A stretch of DNA of 64,000 bases from Chloroflexota bacterium (GTDB taxonomy: Bacteria; Chloroflexota; Ktedonobacteria; Ktedonobacterales; JADMIN01). How positions within the stretch are numbered: position 1 is the first letter of the stretch; each line of letters begins with the position of its first letter. The notes under the pieces are model-generated. The model saw only the letters and a program-made list of their open reading frames with translations, made no database searches and was not told the origin of the DNA. The position numbers and the translations under genes were made by a program. Of this stretch, positions 50,050-57,986 are shown one piece after another. The stretch spans positions 62,001 through 126,000 of the forward strand of contig JAJPKE010000036.1 of assembly GCA_021323855.1 (NCBI GenBank). The letters run 5' to 3'.

Positions 50050-50646
50050 ATGTCCGTATCACAGCATCCATCCTATTGCGAATACCAGGCGCCGGCGGCT
50101 TCCGGAACGCTGACGATTGGCCAGCTTGCGCGCGTGGTGGGAATCAGCGCAAAGGCGATTCGCTACTATGAAGAGATGGGCCTGCTCCCGCGCGCGGCAC
50201 GAGCCGGAAATCGCTACCGGCGCTACGGGCAGGCGGATGTCAACCGGCTGACGCTGTTGCGGCGCATCCGGCTGCTGGGCGTGCCCCTTTCCGCCGCGCG
50301 GTCGCTCCTGAACAGCACCGATGAGGCTCGTTGCGCGGAGGTGCAGCGCGAACTGCTGCGCCTGGTGGATGAGCGACTTGCGGCGCTGGACCATGAAATT
50401 GCCGAGCTGCGTGTTCTACAACGGGAGGTGCATCGCTATCAGCGCGCGCTGGCGGCGTGCCACCCAGATGAAGCTGAATCGTTCCGTGACTGCCAGGATA
50501 TGCGCTGCGCCGGATTGGGCAACACCACCGCCAGCGCAGCGCGCCCGGCAGATTTGGAATCGCTTGACATTGCTGTTGATCTTGACGAAAACCAGCCGGT
50601 AGGCTGCGAGGAGAATAAACATGAAGCTGTTTGCTGCTGCCTGTGA
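50050..50646 (+). CDS. MerR-family metal-responsive regulator
   Basis: A 198-residue MerR regulator. The winged helix is residues 20-90: LTIGQLARVVGISAKAIRYYEEMGLLP and NRYRRYGQADVNRLTLLRRIRLLG in order. The dimerisation helix follows (about 97-137), then a Cys-rich C-terminal part: C95, C137, C148, C153, C186 and C195-197. C95 sits where MerR and ZntR carry the first metal-binding cysteine (copper sensors have serine or alanine), whereas the operator is copper-type, so the metal is uncertain. The C95-C137 spacing is 42, about one heptad longer than ZntR. The start at 50050, after GTGAGG, is fixed by the promoter. Confidence 0.9.
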   Translation: MSVSQHPSYCEYQAPAASGTLTIGQLARVVGISAKAIRYYEEMGLLPRAARAGNRYRRYGQADVNRLTLLRRIRLLGVPLSAARSLLNSTDEARCAEVQRELLRLVDERLAALDHEIAELRVLQREVHRYQRALAACHPDEAESFRDCQDMRCAGLGNTTASAARPADLESLDIAVDLDENQPVGCEENKHEAVCCCL

Positions 50647-50707
50647 GTGCGGCTGTCCCTGTGACTGTCCCGACGGCGACTGCACGTGTGATTGTGGCTG
50701 CTGCTAA
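50621..50707 (+). CDS. Metallothionein-like cysteine-rich peptide (28 aa)
   Basis: A 28-codon gene whose product has cysteines at residues 8, 10, 12, 14, 16, 21, 23, 25, 27 and 28: ten of 28 residues, arranged as repeated C-x-C and ending C-C, with aspartates between (CECGCPCDCPDGDCTCDCG). This is the composition of metallothioneins, which bind Cu(I), Zn or Cd in thiolate clusters. It begins inside the end of the merR gene in another frame, 26 bases before that stop, with its own GAGGAG site 7 bases upstream. It would be co-transcribed from the copper-type promoter. It is too short for ordinary gene callers. Family assignment is by composition only. Confidence 0.8.
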   Translation: MKLFAAACECGCPCDCPDGDCTCDCGCC

Positions 50708-50755
50708 CCGCTGCAGCTAGCGGATACCATCACCCGAACGTTCGCGCGATACAGA

Positions 50756-50779
50756 GGACATGGCGCATGCGCCATGTCC
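50756..50779. terminator. Perfect 24-bp palindrome after the metallothionein-like gene
   Basis: The 24 bases beginning GGACATGGCGCA read the same on both strands. They lie 49 bases after the stop of the small Cys-rich gene. A shorter inverted repeat, CCGCT-N6-AGCGG, lies at 50708-50723. Either could end the transcript; the palindrome lacks a T tract and might instead be a protein site. Confidence 0.5.
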
Positions 50780-50874
50780 CTCACCAAATCGTACAGCTAC
50801 ATCCTACATCTCATCTTTGGAACGCCCAACAAGACCTGCATGACGCCCCCAAAAAACCGTTGCTGATACTCCTC

Positions 50875-50906
50875 TTGACTTTGACGTAACGGTAAAGTTG
50901 CATCCT
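50875..50906 (+). promoter_or_regulatory. Second MerR-type promoter, upstream of the carbonic anhydrase gene
   Basis: TTGACT (50875-50880) and CATCCT (50901-50906) are 20 bases apart. The spacer carries ACTTT-N11-AAAGT (50878-50898) with an inner CGTAACG, the shape of operators for MerR proteins of the drug or small-molecule group. It lies 88 bases before the carbonic-anhydrase start. The MerR gene at 52683, two genes downstream, is the natural candidate regulator. Confidence 0.55.
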
Positions 50907-50993
50907 CTGATTGCGCGCTGTTGGATCACGTGTTTTGCCAACAGCGCAATCCAAACCAACCTGCATGCCTGCATGTATGAGAGGAGTTTCACG

Positions 50994-51527
50994 GTGAACA
51001 CTATTGATACACTGTTGCAACGGAACCACGAGTTTGCAGCCCATCGCTTTGTCGCCGGTCTGCCGATGCGCCCGGCGCTGCAAACCATCATCATCAGTTG
51101 CGCTGACCCACGCGTTGACCCGGCTCACTTGCTCGGCCTTGAACCCGGCGAGGCAGTCGTGCTGCGCAATATTGGCGGGCGAATCACCCCAGGAGTGTTG
51201 GAGACCATGTTGATGCTGGGCAGAATAGCCCGAGCTGAAGGAGGCATTCCTGGGGGCGAGGTTCACCTGATTGTGCTTCAGCACACCCACTGCGGGATCA
51301 CTCACCTCAATGAGGATCCTGACCTGCTAGCGAGCTACTTTGACATCAGCAAAGAAGACCTCTTGGCCAAAGAGATTACAGACCCTCGCGCAGCAGTTGC
51401 GGTAGATGTGGCTGCACTCAAGGCAACCCCTGCCCTGCCTGGGAACTGGCTGGTTTCTGGACTTGTCTATGACACCGAGACAGGCCTGGTCGAGGTCGTC
51501 ATTCCCCCGGCTCCCGTTCGCCCTTAA
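50994..51527 (+). CDS. Beta-class carbonic anhydrase
   Basis: A 177-residue beta-carbonic anhydrase, which interconverts CO2 and bicarbonate. Zinc ligands C36, H97 and C100 sit in ISCADPRVD and LQHTHCGI, and the catalytic Asp-Arg dyad is D38/R40. The start is the GTG at 50994 with GAGGAG upstream; an open frame from 50898 starts inside the promoter region. The protein is shorter than plant-type enzymes and close to the compact archaeal (Cab-type) class. A MerR-type promoter lies upstream and a strong hairpin follows the stop, so it is partly insulated from the downstream hydrolase gene. Confidence 0.9.
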   Translation: MNTIDTLLQRNHEFAAHRFVAGLPMRPALQTIIISCADPRVDPAHLLGLEPGEAVVLRNIGGRITPGVLETMLMLGRIARAEGGIPGGEVHLIVLQHTHCGITHLNEDPDLLASYFDISKEDLLAKEITDPRAAVAVDVAALKATPALPGNWLVSGLVYDTETGLVEVVIPPAPVRP

Positions 51528-51558
51528 GTCGCCTTCTGGCTTAATGGCTTCTCATCAG

Positions 51559-51604
51559 TGTGAGCGGCTGCAAGCGAGGCAGCATACGCTTGCAGCCGCT
51601 CACA
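51559..51604. terminator. 18-bp perfect hairpin after the carbonic anhydrase gene
   Basis: TGTGAGCGGCTGCAAGCG (51559-51576) and its exact inverse (51587-51604) enclose a 10-base loop. The stem begins 32 bases after the carbonic-anhydrase stop and 32 bases before the hydrolase start. There is no T tract. It may weaken read-through or protect the upstream message. Confidence 0.6.
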
Positions 51605-51635
51605 AGCGAACGTTCCTAACAGAAAGAGTCCAAAT

Positions 51636-52661
51636 ATGAGTACCTCCATCGCCGATAAGCGTGCCTACATCACTGCCGCCGAGTGGTTCGCCGGAGGGCA
51701 GCGCGTCCCCTATGACCCTACCTGCCATCGCATACTCACCGCGCATGATGACATGAGTACACCACACCTGATGGTATTTGAGCGGGTCGTGGGAGTTGGT
51801 GGCGCACCTGATGCCGCAGGCCGCTGGATCACCATGCTTCCTGGGTATCCAGATGGCTCCTACGGCTACGCAAAAGTCAACGCCTTGCTAGAAGAAGCCA
51901 GAGATGAACTGGTTCCACGCCTCTATCTCGAATACGTCGGACAAGGCGACTCGGATAAGCCCAGGGAGTACCCCTACTCGACCATCGAGCGTGCCGATCT
52001 GGTCGAAGCCCAGTGGCAGGCGCATGGGGTGCGGCACACTTTTGTGGTGACATTCGACTACTCCTCGCTCGTCCTGCTCGAACTGCTCGCGCGCCAGGAA
52101 GAACGCCTTGGACGTGGCGAGCCGCTTGCCACGCGCATCGAATCGGTGTTCATCGCCAATGGAGGGTTATTTGCCGACGCACATTCCCATCCCTGGCAGA
52201 CGACACCCCTCCTCAAGACACCGCTCGGCGCGCTCAGCATGCGGCGCGTGCAGCGGTCTCCAATACTGTTCGCTCGTATCATCCGCTCCGCTAAAATGTA
52301 TGCCCCTGAGTATGGCGTGACGGATGCAGAACTCCAGGAGTTGTATGATGCAATAACACGGCGAGATGGGGCTGGATTCCTCCATCTTGCGGCTGGGTTC
52401 GTGGATGAACACAAGGCGCATGCCAAACGCTGGGACCTTGCCCGGTTGTATTATGCGTTGCACGATTCGGTCTCTTTTTGTATTGCCGGCAGCGAGGAAG
52501 ACCCCTATGAACCCAAACAAATTGCTGCGGCACGCACGCGGTTGGGCGCCGCTGGTCTCGACATTCGCCTGTTGCCTGGTGGCCATTTGACCACGGCGGA
52601 GCATCCTGATCTGCTTGCCGCGCTCATCCACGAGCGTGCCCTGGCGTGGCTCCAACCATGA
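51636..52661 (+). CDS. Alpha/beta-hydrolase fold protein
   Basis: A 341-residue protein with the layout of an alpha/beta hydrolase: WITMLPGYPDGSYGY (oxyanion-hole region), LYLEYVGQGDSDKP (a strand-turn typical of the haloalkane-dehalogenase/epoxide-hydrolase branch), HTFVVTFDYSSLVLLELLAR in the nucleophile-elbow position, and the late histidine in LPGGHLTTAEHPDLL. The elbow reads FDYSS instead of the usual G-x-S/D-x-G, so the nucleophile is unclear (Asp or Ser). It is followed after 21 bases by a MerR gene, probably in one operon; MerR regulators of this type often control enzymes that process the sensed molecule. Confidence 0.75.
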   Translation: MSTSIADKRAYITAAEWFAGGQRVPYDPTCHRILTAHDDMSTPHLMVFERVVGVGGAPDAAGRWITMLPGYPDGSYGYAKVNALLEEARDELVPRLYLEYVGQGDSDKPREYPYSTIERADLVEAQWQAHGVRHTFVVTFDYSSLVLLELLARQEERLGRGEPLATRIESVFIANGGLFADAHSHPWQTTPLLKTPLGALSMRRVQRSPILFARIIRSAKMYAPEYGVTDAELQELYDAITRRDGAGFLHLAAGFVDEHKAHAKRWDLARLYYALHDSVSFCIAGSEEDPYEPKQIAAARTRLGAAGLDIRLLPGGHLTTAEHPDLLAALIHERALAWLQP

Positions 52662-52682
52662 GGAGAGGGAGGAGAAAGAGGC

Positions 52683-53525
52683 ATGTTTCGTATTGGGGAA
52701 TTCTCGCTCATTGCCCAGGTGTCGGGGCGGCTCCTGCGCTACTATGATGAGATTGGGTTGCTCCGACCAGAATATACCGATCCGCAGACGGGATATCGCT
52801 ACTATAGCGCCAGACAATTGCCCCGCCTCAATCGCATACTTGTTTTAAAGGAGCTGGGGTTGGGACTCGACCAGATTGCCAGGCTCCTGGACCAGGACAC
52901 GTCCTCAGAAGAGCTTCGGGGCATGCTGCTGTTACGTAAAGCCCAAATCACACAGGCGATGCAGGACGACTTGGCCCGGCTCCAACTGGTTGAGGCCCGT
53001 CTTGACCAATTGGATGCCTTTGGCCAGACACCAATTCCCGATGTGGTGGTGAAAACGGTCCCAGCCCAACGCTACCTGGCGCTACGCGACGTATTCGCCG
53101 ATGTTGCAGCGGTCCGCCGGTTGGTAGAACGGATAGTTGATCTGGCGCCCACAAAACTGCCTCCTAGCAGCCTGGGCCACGTTGCCTTAGTGATGCACTC
53201 ATCGCTGCTTGACTCAGACGCTTTTGACATCGAGGTGGGCTATCTTCTCATCGGGAATACTGGAAAGGGTCCCACCGCCATCCAGGTATCAGAAGAACGC
53301 AGCCTGACCGTGCGTGACCTCCCGGCAGTTGAGGCGATGGCGACGCTGGTACATGCCGGACATCTCAGCGACACCCACCGCACGTATGGTCTCTTGGGCG
53401 CCTGGGTGGAACAACAGCAGTGGCGGATCGCGGGGCAAGGGCGGCAAATCCTCTTGCAGCTTCCCCAGCGCCAGCAAGACGAGGCGGTGATTGAACTCCA
53501 ACTTCCTGTCCGGAAGGCAGGGTGA
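52683..53525 (+). CDS. MerR-family regulator with effector-binding domain
   Basis: A 280-residue MerR-type regulator with a large C-terminal sensor. The N-terminal winged helix (1-75) has MFRIGEFSLIAQVSGRLLRYYDEIGLL and GYRYYSARQLPRLNRILVLKELG in order. A dimerisation helix lies at 80-112. Residues 115-275 form a GyrI/BmrR-like effector domain (VVVKTVPAQRYLALRDVF, then VEAMATLVHAGHLSDTHRTYGLLGAWVEQ), used to bind lipophilic drugs or other small molecules. It lacks the Cys motif of metal sensors. GGAGAGGGAGGAG lies upstream of the ATG. It may act on the MerR-type promoter at 50.88 kb. Confidence 0.9.
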   Translation: MFRIGEFSLIAQVSGRLLRYYDEIGLLRPEYTDPQTGYRYYSARQLPRLNRILVLKELGLGLDQIARLLDQDTSSEELRGMLLLRKAQITQAMQDDLARLQLVEARLDQLDAFGQTPIPDVVVKTVPAQRYLALRDVFADVAAVRRLVERIVDLAPTKLPPSSLGHVALVMHSSLLDSDAFDIEVGYLLIGNTGKGPTAIQVSEERSLTVRDLPAVEAMATLVHAGHLSDTHRTYGLLGAWVEQQQWRIAGQGRQILLQLPQRQQDEAVIELQLPVRKAG

Positions 53526-53563
53526 TAGCCTGCCCACAGCATCAACGCAGGCGCCCACTATGT

Positions 53564-54169
53564 TCAAGCGTGTATGCCTCCACCGGCCAGGATGGCATGG
53601 ATATAGTGCAGTTGGTGGTCAATATATTCGTCGAGCGTCAACCGCGAGGCGAAATACCAAGTTTTCTTCAAGGCCCATAAGTGCCCCAGGCCAATGATAT
53701 TGGCGGCGAGCAGCGGCACATCAGGGATATCCGCCGCAAATAAGCCCTTTTCCTGTCCTTCGCGGATAATCGCCGTAATACGATCAACGTTCTCGTCTTC
53801 CAGCTTGAAGATACGGCGGCGTTCCTCGCGGCTCAACTGCTGAAGGTCTTTATATAAGATGAGGAAGAGTTTCGCACCTTTATCTATTGCCGTATAGAGA
53901 TCATGCACTACTCTATCCAGCCGCTCGCGTGGATCGGCGATCACCTGCGAATCCTCGAAGACGGTATTTGAGTAGGCATGCGATTCATCTACAATTGCCA
54001 GCAGGATATCGGCTTTGCTCTCGAAATGATAGTAAATCAAACCGACACTAACCTTTGCCGCTTTAGCGATTTCCGGCATGGTCGTGCCGTGAAACCCCTG
54101 GCGGGCGAACAGGTCGCGTGCAGCGGTGATAATCGCTAATTGGCGCGCATCACTGGTTGTCGTGCGCAT
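53564..54169 (-). CDS. TetR-family regulator (at the end of the liv operon)
   Basis: A 201-residue TetR regulator starting at the ATG at 54169; the frame is open far upstream but without a plausible start. The helix-turn-helix is residues 12-55 (IITAARDLFARQGFHGTTM, then IAKAAKVSVGLIYYHFESKADIL). The C-terminal two thirds is the helical ligand-binding domain of the TetR_C_6-like type (TAIDKGAKLFLILYKDLQQLSREERR). AAGGAG lies upstream at a rather long distance (13 bases). It follows the solute-binding-protein gene after a hairpin. Together with the TetR gene at 60 kb it flanks the transporter operon; which one regulates it is unknown. Confidence 0.85.
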   Translation of the reverse strand: MRTTTSDARQLAIITAARDLFARQGFHGTTMPEIAKAAKVSVGLIYYHFESKADILLAIVDESHAYSNTVFEDSQVIADPRERLDRVVHDLYTAIDKGAKLFLILYKDLQQLSREERRRIFKLEDENVDRITAIIREGQEKGLFAADIPDVPLLAANIIGLGHLWALKKTWYFASRLTLDEYIDHQLHYIHAILAGGGIHA

Positions 54170-54386
54170 GCGAGTTGAGTCTCCTTGAGATTCAGTATTC
54201 ACGCAAGAATACGCGGGTGTGCAGAAGCTGGTGAACGATGACATCAGCCGCAACCGTTGAAATGATAGCACTCGCGCGCCGCCAGAAGCATGCGGAGACA
54301 TCCAGGGACACAGGAACACACAAACACAACAGAGACAAGAGGCACTACGAGTACGAGACATGGAGAAACATCGCGAGACCTCGAAT

Positions 54387-54419
54387 GGTGTGGCGACAGG
54401 ATACCTCTGCCGCCACACC
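54387..54419 (-). terminator. Hairpin downstream of the solute-binding protein gene
   Basis: GGTGTGGCG (54387-54395) and CGCCACACC (54411-54419) are perfect 9-bp inverted copies with a 15-base loop, 33 bases past the stop codon of the binding-protein gene. Position and GC-rich stem fit a terminator for the liv operon; no T tract is visible. Confidence 0.6.
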
Positions 54420-54451
54420 GGATAGGCTAACAGAACGAATAGGCGGACAAG

Positions 54452-55723
54452 CTAGAACTGCGACTGCGAAGCGCAGGAGCCAGTGAAATCACCACTGAGA
54501 TTCTTGATGTTCCCTGGCTGCGTCGGGTCGAGCGCATAGACGCTGCTGTCGCGTGAAGGCACGCGCTGGTTGGGCGACGAGCCATAGTGCAGCGTCGGGA
54601 AGAGGCCGCCAAGATCAACCGTTTGCAGCGAATTGAGCGCATTGAGCAGACCGGCGCGGGTCAGGTCTTTGTTATCGGCGGCTTTCTTGAGGATGGCCGC
54701 CGTCACTTTCGCTTCCGCGAAGCCAAACTCAAAGTAGCCGTCAGGCTGCTGGCCCGGCGCGTACTTCTGGATGTCCTGAAGCATCTCCGCCATGCCCGGC
54801 TTGCTGGTGTCGCCCCAGGTTGCGCCCTGGCTCACCACCCACGCCTCATGTTCCAGCAGCAGGTTCAGCCCTGGCACCTGCAACAGCGCGTTGGCAAAGG
54901 CCGGACTCTGCAAAATCCACTGTGGGTCATAGCCCAGCGCATGCGCCGTGCCGATGATGCCTGCGGCGGCGGTAGGAATTGCCGTCAGGAAGACGTACTG
55001 CGCGCCAGAGGCTTTGAGCTGCGCCGCCTGTGCTGCAAAGGTCGTATCGGTGGCCTCATACGTCACCTCAGCGACATTGTTCAGGTTATAGCAGGACATC
55101 GCCTCTTTGTAGCCAGTCAAACCGTCCTGCCCATACGAGTCATCCTGATAGACAATTGCCGTCTTGGGGTTGGTTTTCCCCAGCTGGCGGACGACGTAAT
55201 CAAAGCCGTTCTCCACCTGCAAGCGATAGGGCGTGCCGATGAGAACCATATATTGCTGGCGCGCCAGGTAAGAATCGAGCGTCGCCGCCGAAACCAGCAT
55301 ATGGTCGTTGCTTGCCAGGTTGACGATGGCCTGCGTGGTGGGCGTGCCCAGGCTCTCGGCCAGCATCAACACCTGATTGTGAATCTGTTCGTACTGGCTA
55401 ACCTGCACCTGCGGGTCATACTGCGAATCTCGCTCGACGAGGTTGATCTTAAAGCCATCAATGCCGCCGGAAGCATTGACCGCCTTGAAGTACGTCTCGA
55501 TGCCTTTGGTAAGTGGGATACCGATGGGCGCAGCCACCGGACCGGAGAGTGGCGTGAGAACGCCCAGGTCAATCGTTTTGGCGCTGACGTTTACCCCTGG
55601 ACCGGCTTTGATGCCGCCACCGCCATTGGTTCCGCAACTCGCCAGGGCCAACCCCAACAGGATGAGGCAACCGAGCGACATGATGCGCGCTCGTGGCATG
55701 AGTGATGTGAGATGAGACAGCAT
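54452..55723 (-). CDS. Branched-chain amino-acid-type ABC transporter substrate-binding lipoprotein
   Basis: A 423-residue periplasmic-binding-protein of the LivJ/Leu-Ile-Val class, lipid-anchored: signal LGCLILLGLALASCG with lipobox. The mature fold shows two alternating Rossmann-like lobes: IDLGVLTPLSGPVAAPIGIPL at the start, KTAIVYQDDSYGQDGLTGYKEA in the hinge region, and YVFLTAIPTAAAGIIGTAHALGYDPQW. It captures substrate for the LivH/LivM permeases. GAGGAGG precedes the start. The gene lies 134 bases after livM, the last structural gene of the operon. Substrate could be branched-chain amino acids, amides or short acids. Confidence 0.92.
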   Translation of the reverse strand: MLSHLTSLMPRARIMSLGCLILLGLALASCGTNGGGGIKAGPGVNVSAKTIDLGVLTPLSGPVAAPIGIPLTKGIETYFKAVNASGGIDGFKINLVERDSQYDPQVQVSQYEQIHNQVLMLAESLGTPTTQAIVNLASNDHMLVSAATLDSYLARQQYMVLIGTPYRLQVENGFDYVVRQLGKTNPKTAIVYQDDSYGQDGLTGYKEAMSCYNLNNVAEVTYEATDTTFAAQAAQLKASGAQYVFLTAIPTAAAGIIGTAHALGYDPQWILQSPAFANALLQVPGLNLLLEHEAWVVSQGATWGDTSKPGMAEMLQDIQKYAPGQQPDGYFEFGFAEAKVTAAILKKAADNKDLTRAGLLNALNSLQTVDLGGLFPTLHYGSSPNQRVPSRDSSVYALDPTQPGNIKNLSGDFTGSCASQSQF

Positions 55724-55857
55724 ACGTTTCCTCCTCGCGGAAAATGGATCAACGTTGATCGCCAGACGGTCGCCTGGTGAGTGTCACGTCAAGCCAGGTG
55801 AACGTCAAAGGAAGAGAACTTCATCGTGCTGTGTATGCGTGTGTATCGAACCCCAGG

Positions 55858-57042
55858 TTATTCTGATGAAGCGGCGCTGTTGGCTGTGCTGATGGTGTCG
55901 CCTGCCACACCTCCTTTCCGTCGCTGCTCGCTGCGCTGGATTCTGGTCTGGATACGGCGGATAAGCGCAACTATGCCTCCCGGCTCAAAGAGCATGAAGA
56001 CGATGATGAGCAGGCCATAGATGATGGCGCTGAGGTCGCCGCTGGTCAGGCCGGTATTGCTGGTGCTTTGCGGAATCAGCGAGAAGGTGTCGAGCGCCAG
56101 CGGCAGCCCAAAGACGAAGGCTGCGCCCAGAATGGACCCCCAGACGCTGGCGACGCCGCCAACGAGCATCGCCGCCACGAATTGAATGGCGAGGACCAGA
56201 TTCCAGGTGTTCGGTTCGGCATAGCTGCCTGGATAGACGGCCCAGAGCGCGCCAGCGATGCCCGCCAGGAACGACGACAAAATGAAGGCGCTCATCTTCG
56301 CCTGGAAGAGATTCACGCCCATGATGGCGGCGCCGGTCTCGTTGTCGCGCACCGCCTGGAACGCCCGCCCGGCGCGCGAACGCATGACGTTGTGAACGAA
56401 GAGCGCCACGAGGCCCAGTATGACGATCAACAACAGGAAATACCACTGGTTGCTCGAAAGATCGAGACCCAGCACAGTCGTTGGGCTGGCAAACGTAAAG
56501 TCACCAAAGCCGGGCACGGGAAACGCGCGCCCCTGTGGGCCGCCGGTGATGCTGCGCGCGTTCTTGAAGAGATAGAGACCGATGAAGACCAGCGCCAGCG
56601 TGACGATGGCGAGATAGAACCCCTTCAGCCGCAGCGCCGTCGGGCCGACGAGCGCGCCAGCCAGCGCAGCGACGATGCCAGCGGCGGGCAGCCAGATCAG
56701 GAACGAGAGGTTCAACCCCACCGGATCGCCGGGGAAGACCGGCGGATTGCCACCAAGCACAGCGGCGGTATACGCGCCGATGCCCATGAAGAAGGTAATG
56801 CCAAGCGAAATCTGCCCGGCATACCCGGAGAGGACGTTGAGGCCCAGCGTGGCGATGGCCGTAACCATCGTAACGTTGAGAATCAGCAGCCAGTTGTCGC
56901 CAGCAAAGAGCCAGACCAGCGCCAGGAACAGCGCCACAAAGATCAGCACCATGTGGTTTTTGGCCGAGGCGAGCAGTCCCCGCGCCCTGGCAACGGGCAC
57001 GCTTTCGGCAATCTCGTCTTCTTGCTGTTGTGTCGCGCTCAT
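55858..57042 (-). CDS. livM: Branched-chain amino-acid ABC transporter permease LivM
   Basis: A 394-residue permease with about ten hydrophobic helices. Residues 33-60 (HMVLIFVALFLALVWLFAG) begin the membrane part. The family signature, the EAA-like loop, is RSRAGRAFQAVRDNETGAAIMGVN near 240-265, which contacts the ATPase. GYAGQISLGITFFMGIGAYTAA is typical of LivM. The ends are cytoplasmic, with an Arg-rich C-terminal tail. Its ATG overlaps the livH stop by 4 bases (ATGA). With LivH it makes the heterodimeric channel. Confidence 0.93.
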   Translation of the reverse strand: MSATQQQEDEIAESVPVARARGLLASAKNHMVLIFVALFLALVWLFAGDNWLLILNVTMVTAIATLGLNVLSGYAGQISLGITFFMGIGAYTAAVLGGNPPVFPGDPVGLNLSFLIWLPAAGIVAALAGALVGPTALRLKGFYLAIVTLALVFIGLYLFKNARSITGGPQGRAFPVPGFGDFTFASPTTVLGLDLSSNQWYFLLLIVILGLVALFVHNVMRSRAGRAFQAVRDNETGAAIMGVNLFQAKMSAFILSSFLAGIAGALWAVYPGSYAEPNTWNLVLAIQFVAAMLVGGVASVWGSILGAAFVFGLPLALDTFSLIPQSTSNTGLTSGDLSAIIYGLLIIVFMLFEPGGIVALIRRIQTRIQRSEQRRKGGVAGDTISTANSAASSE

Positions 57043-57938
57043 ACTCGCTCCACCTTTCGCGTGCCAAAGAGGCCATAGGGACGCACGAGCAGCAACAGAA
57101 TCATGAGCAGATAGGGCGTGATGGTATCAAAGCCAGTGCCGACGATATTAGTGATGTGGCTCTCGTAGCCCTGCGTCAGCAATTGCACCAGGCCGATGAT
57201 GATGCCGCCGACGACCGCGCCAGGGATAGAGTCCAGCCCACCCAGGATGATGGCGGGGAAAGCGACCAGCGCAATGCCGCCCAGCGTGGAATCGAAGGTG
57301 GTGACGTTGATCGCCAGGAACACCCCCGCGATGGTGGCGACCGCCGCCGCAATGCCCCAGGCCAGCGCATACGTCGTGCGGATATTGATGCCCATCGCCA
57401 GCGCCGCCTCCTGATCCAGCGCCGTCGCACGCATTGCCAGGCCATAACGGGTATAGCGGAAAAAGACGTAGAGCGCGGCGCAGCAGAGCAATGTCACGAT
57501 GATTGTCCAGATTTCGTTCGCGCCGAAATGCACGCCGCCAAAGTTGATGCCGCTGGCGATGCTATATGGCGTGGCGGGTGGGCGCTCGTTTGATAGCCCG
57601 GTGGCGACGACGCCGGTGCGCAGCAGGATATCCAGCCCAATAGTAATCATGATGACGGCGAACACGGGCCGGCCAATCATCCGCCGCAGCGCGAGACGCT
57701 CGAAAAGCACGCCGATCAACACCGTGACGAGGATGGCGATGAGGACGGCGAGAAAGAAGTTGAGATGCCACTCAAACGCGGCGACCGAGGCAATGAAGGC
57801 GCCTACCAGCAACAACTCCCCCTGCGCAAAGTTGATGACGCCGCTGGACTTGTAGATGATGGTGAAGCCGAGCGCCACCAGCGCATAGATACAACCCTGC
57901 GCCAGCCCGGCAAACGCCAGTTGAATGAAATAGGCCAT
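57039..57938 (-). CDS. livH: Branched-chain amino-acid ABC transporter permease LivH
   Basis: A 299-residue permease starting at the ATG at 57938 after AGAGAGG; a longer frame lacks a site. Eight hydrophobic helices and the signatures GCIYALVALGFTIIYKSSGVINFAQGE (in order) near the N terminus and RYGLAMRATALDQEAALAMGIN (the EAA loop) identify LivH. It pairs with LivM in the membrane. The livM start overlaps its stop, and it follows livG by 48 bases. Confidence 0.93.
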   Translation of the reverse strand: MAYFIQLAFAGLAQGCIYALVALGFTIIYKSSGVINFAQGELLLVGAFIASVAAFEWHLNFFLAVLIAILVTVLIGVLFERLALRRMIGRPVFAVIMITIGLDILLRTGVVATGLSNERPPATPYSIASGINFGGVHFGANEIWTIIVTLLCCAALYVFFRYTRYGLAMRATALDQEAALAMGINIRTTYALAWGIAAAVATIAGVFLAINVTTFDSTLGGIALVAFPAIILGGLDSIPGAVVGGIIIGLVQLLTQGYESHITNIVGTGFDTITPYLLMILLLLVRPYGLFGTRKVERV

Positions 57939-57986
57939 CGCGTTTCCTCTCTCTTCCTCTCTGAAGAGCGGCTGCCACCCCACGTT

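Noticed and set aside
53528-53552. Hairpin GCCTGC/GCAGGC as terminator between the MerR and TetR genes
   Set aside because: Only six base pairs with a 13-base loop and no T tract; too weak to list as a feature.
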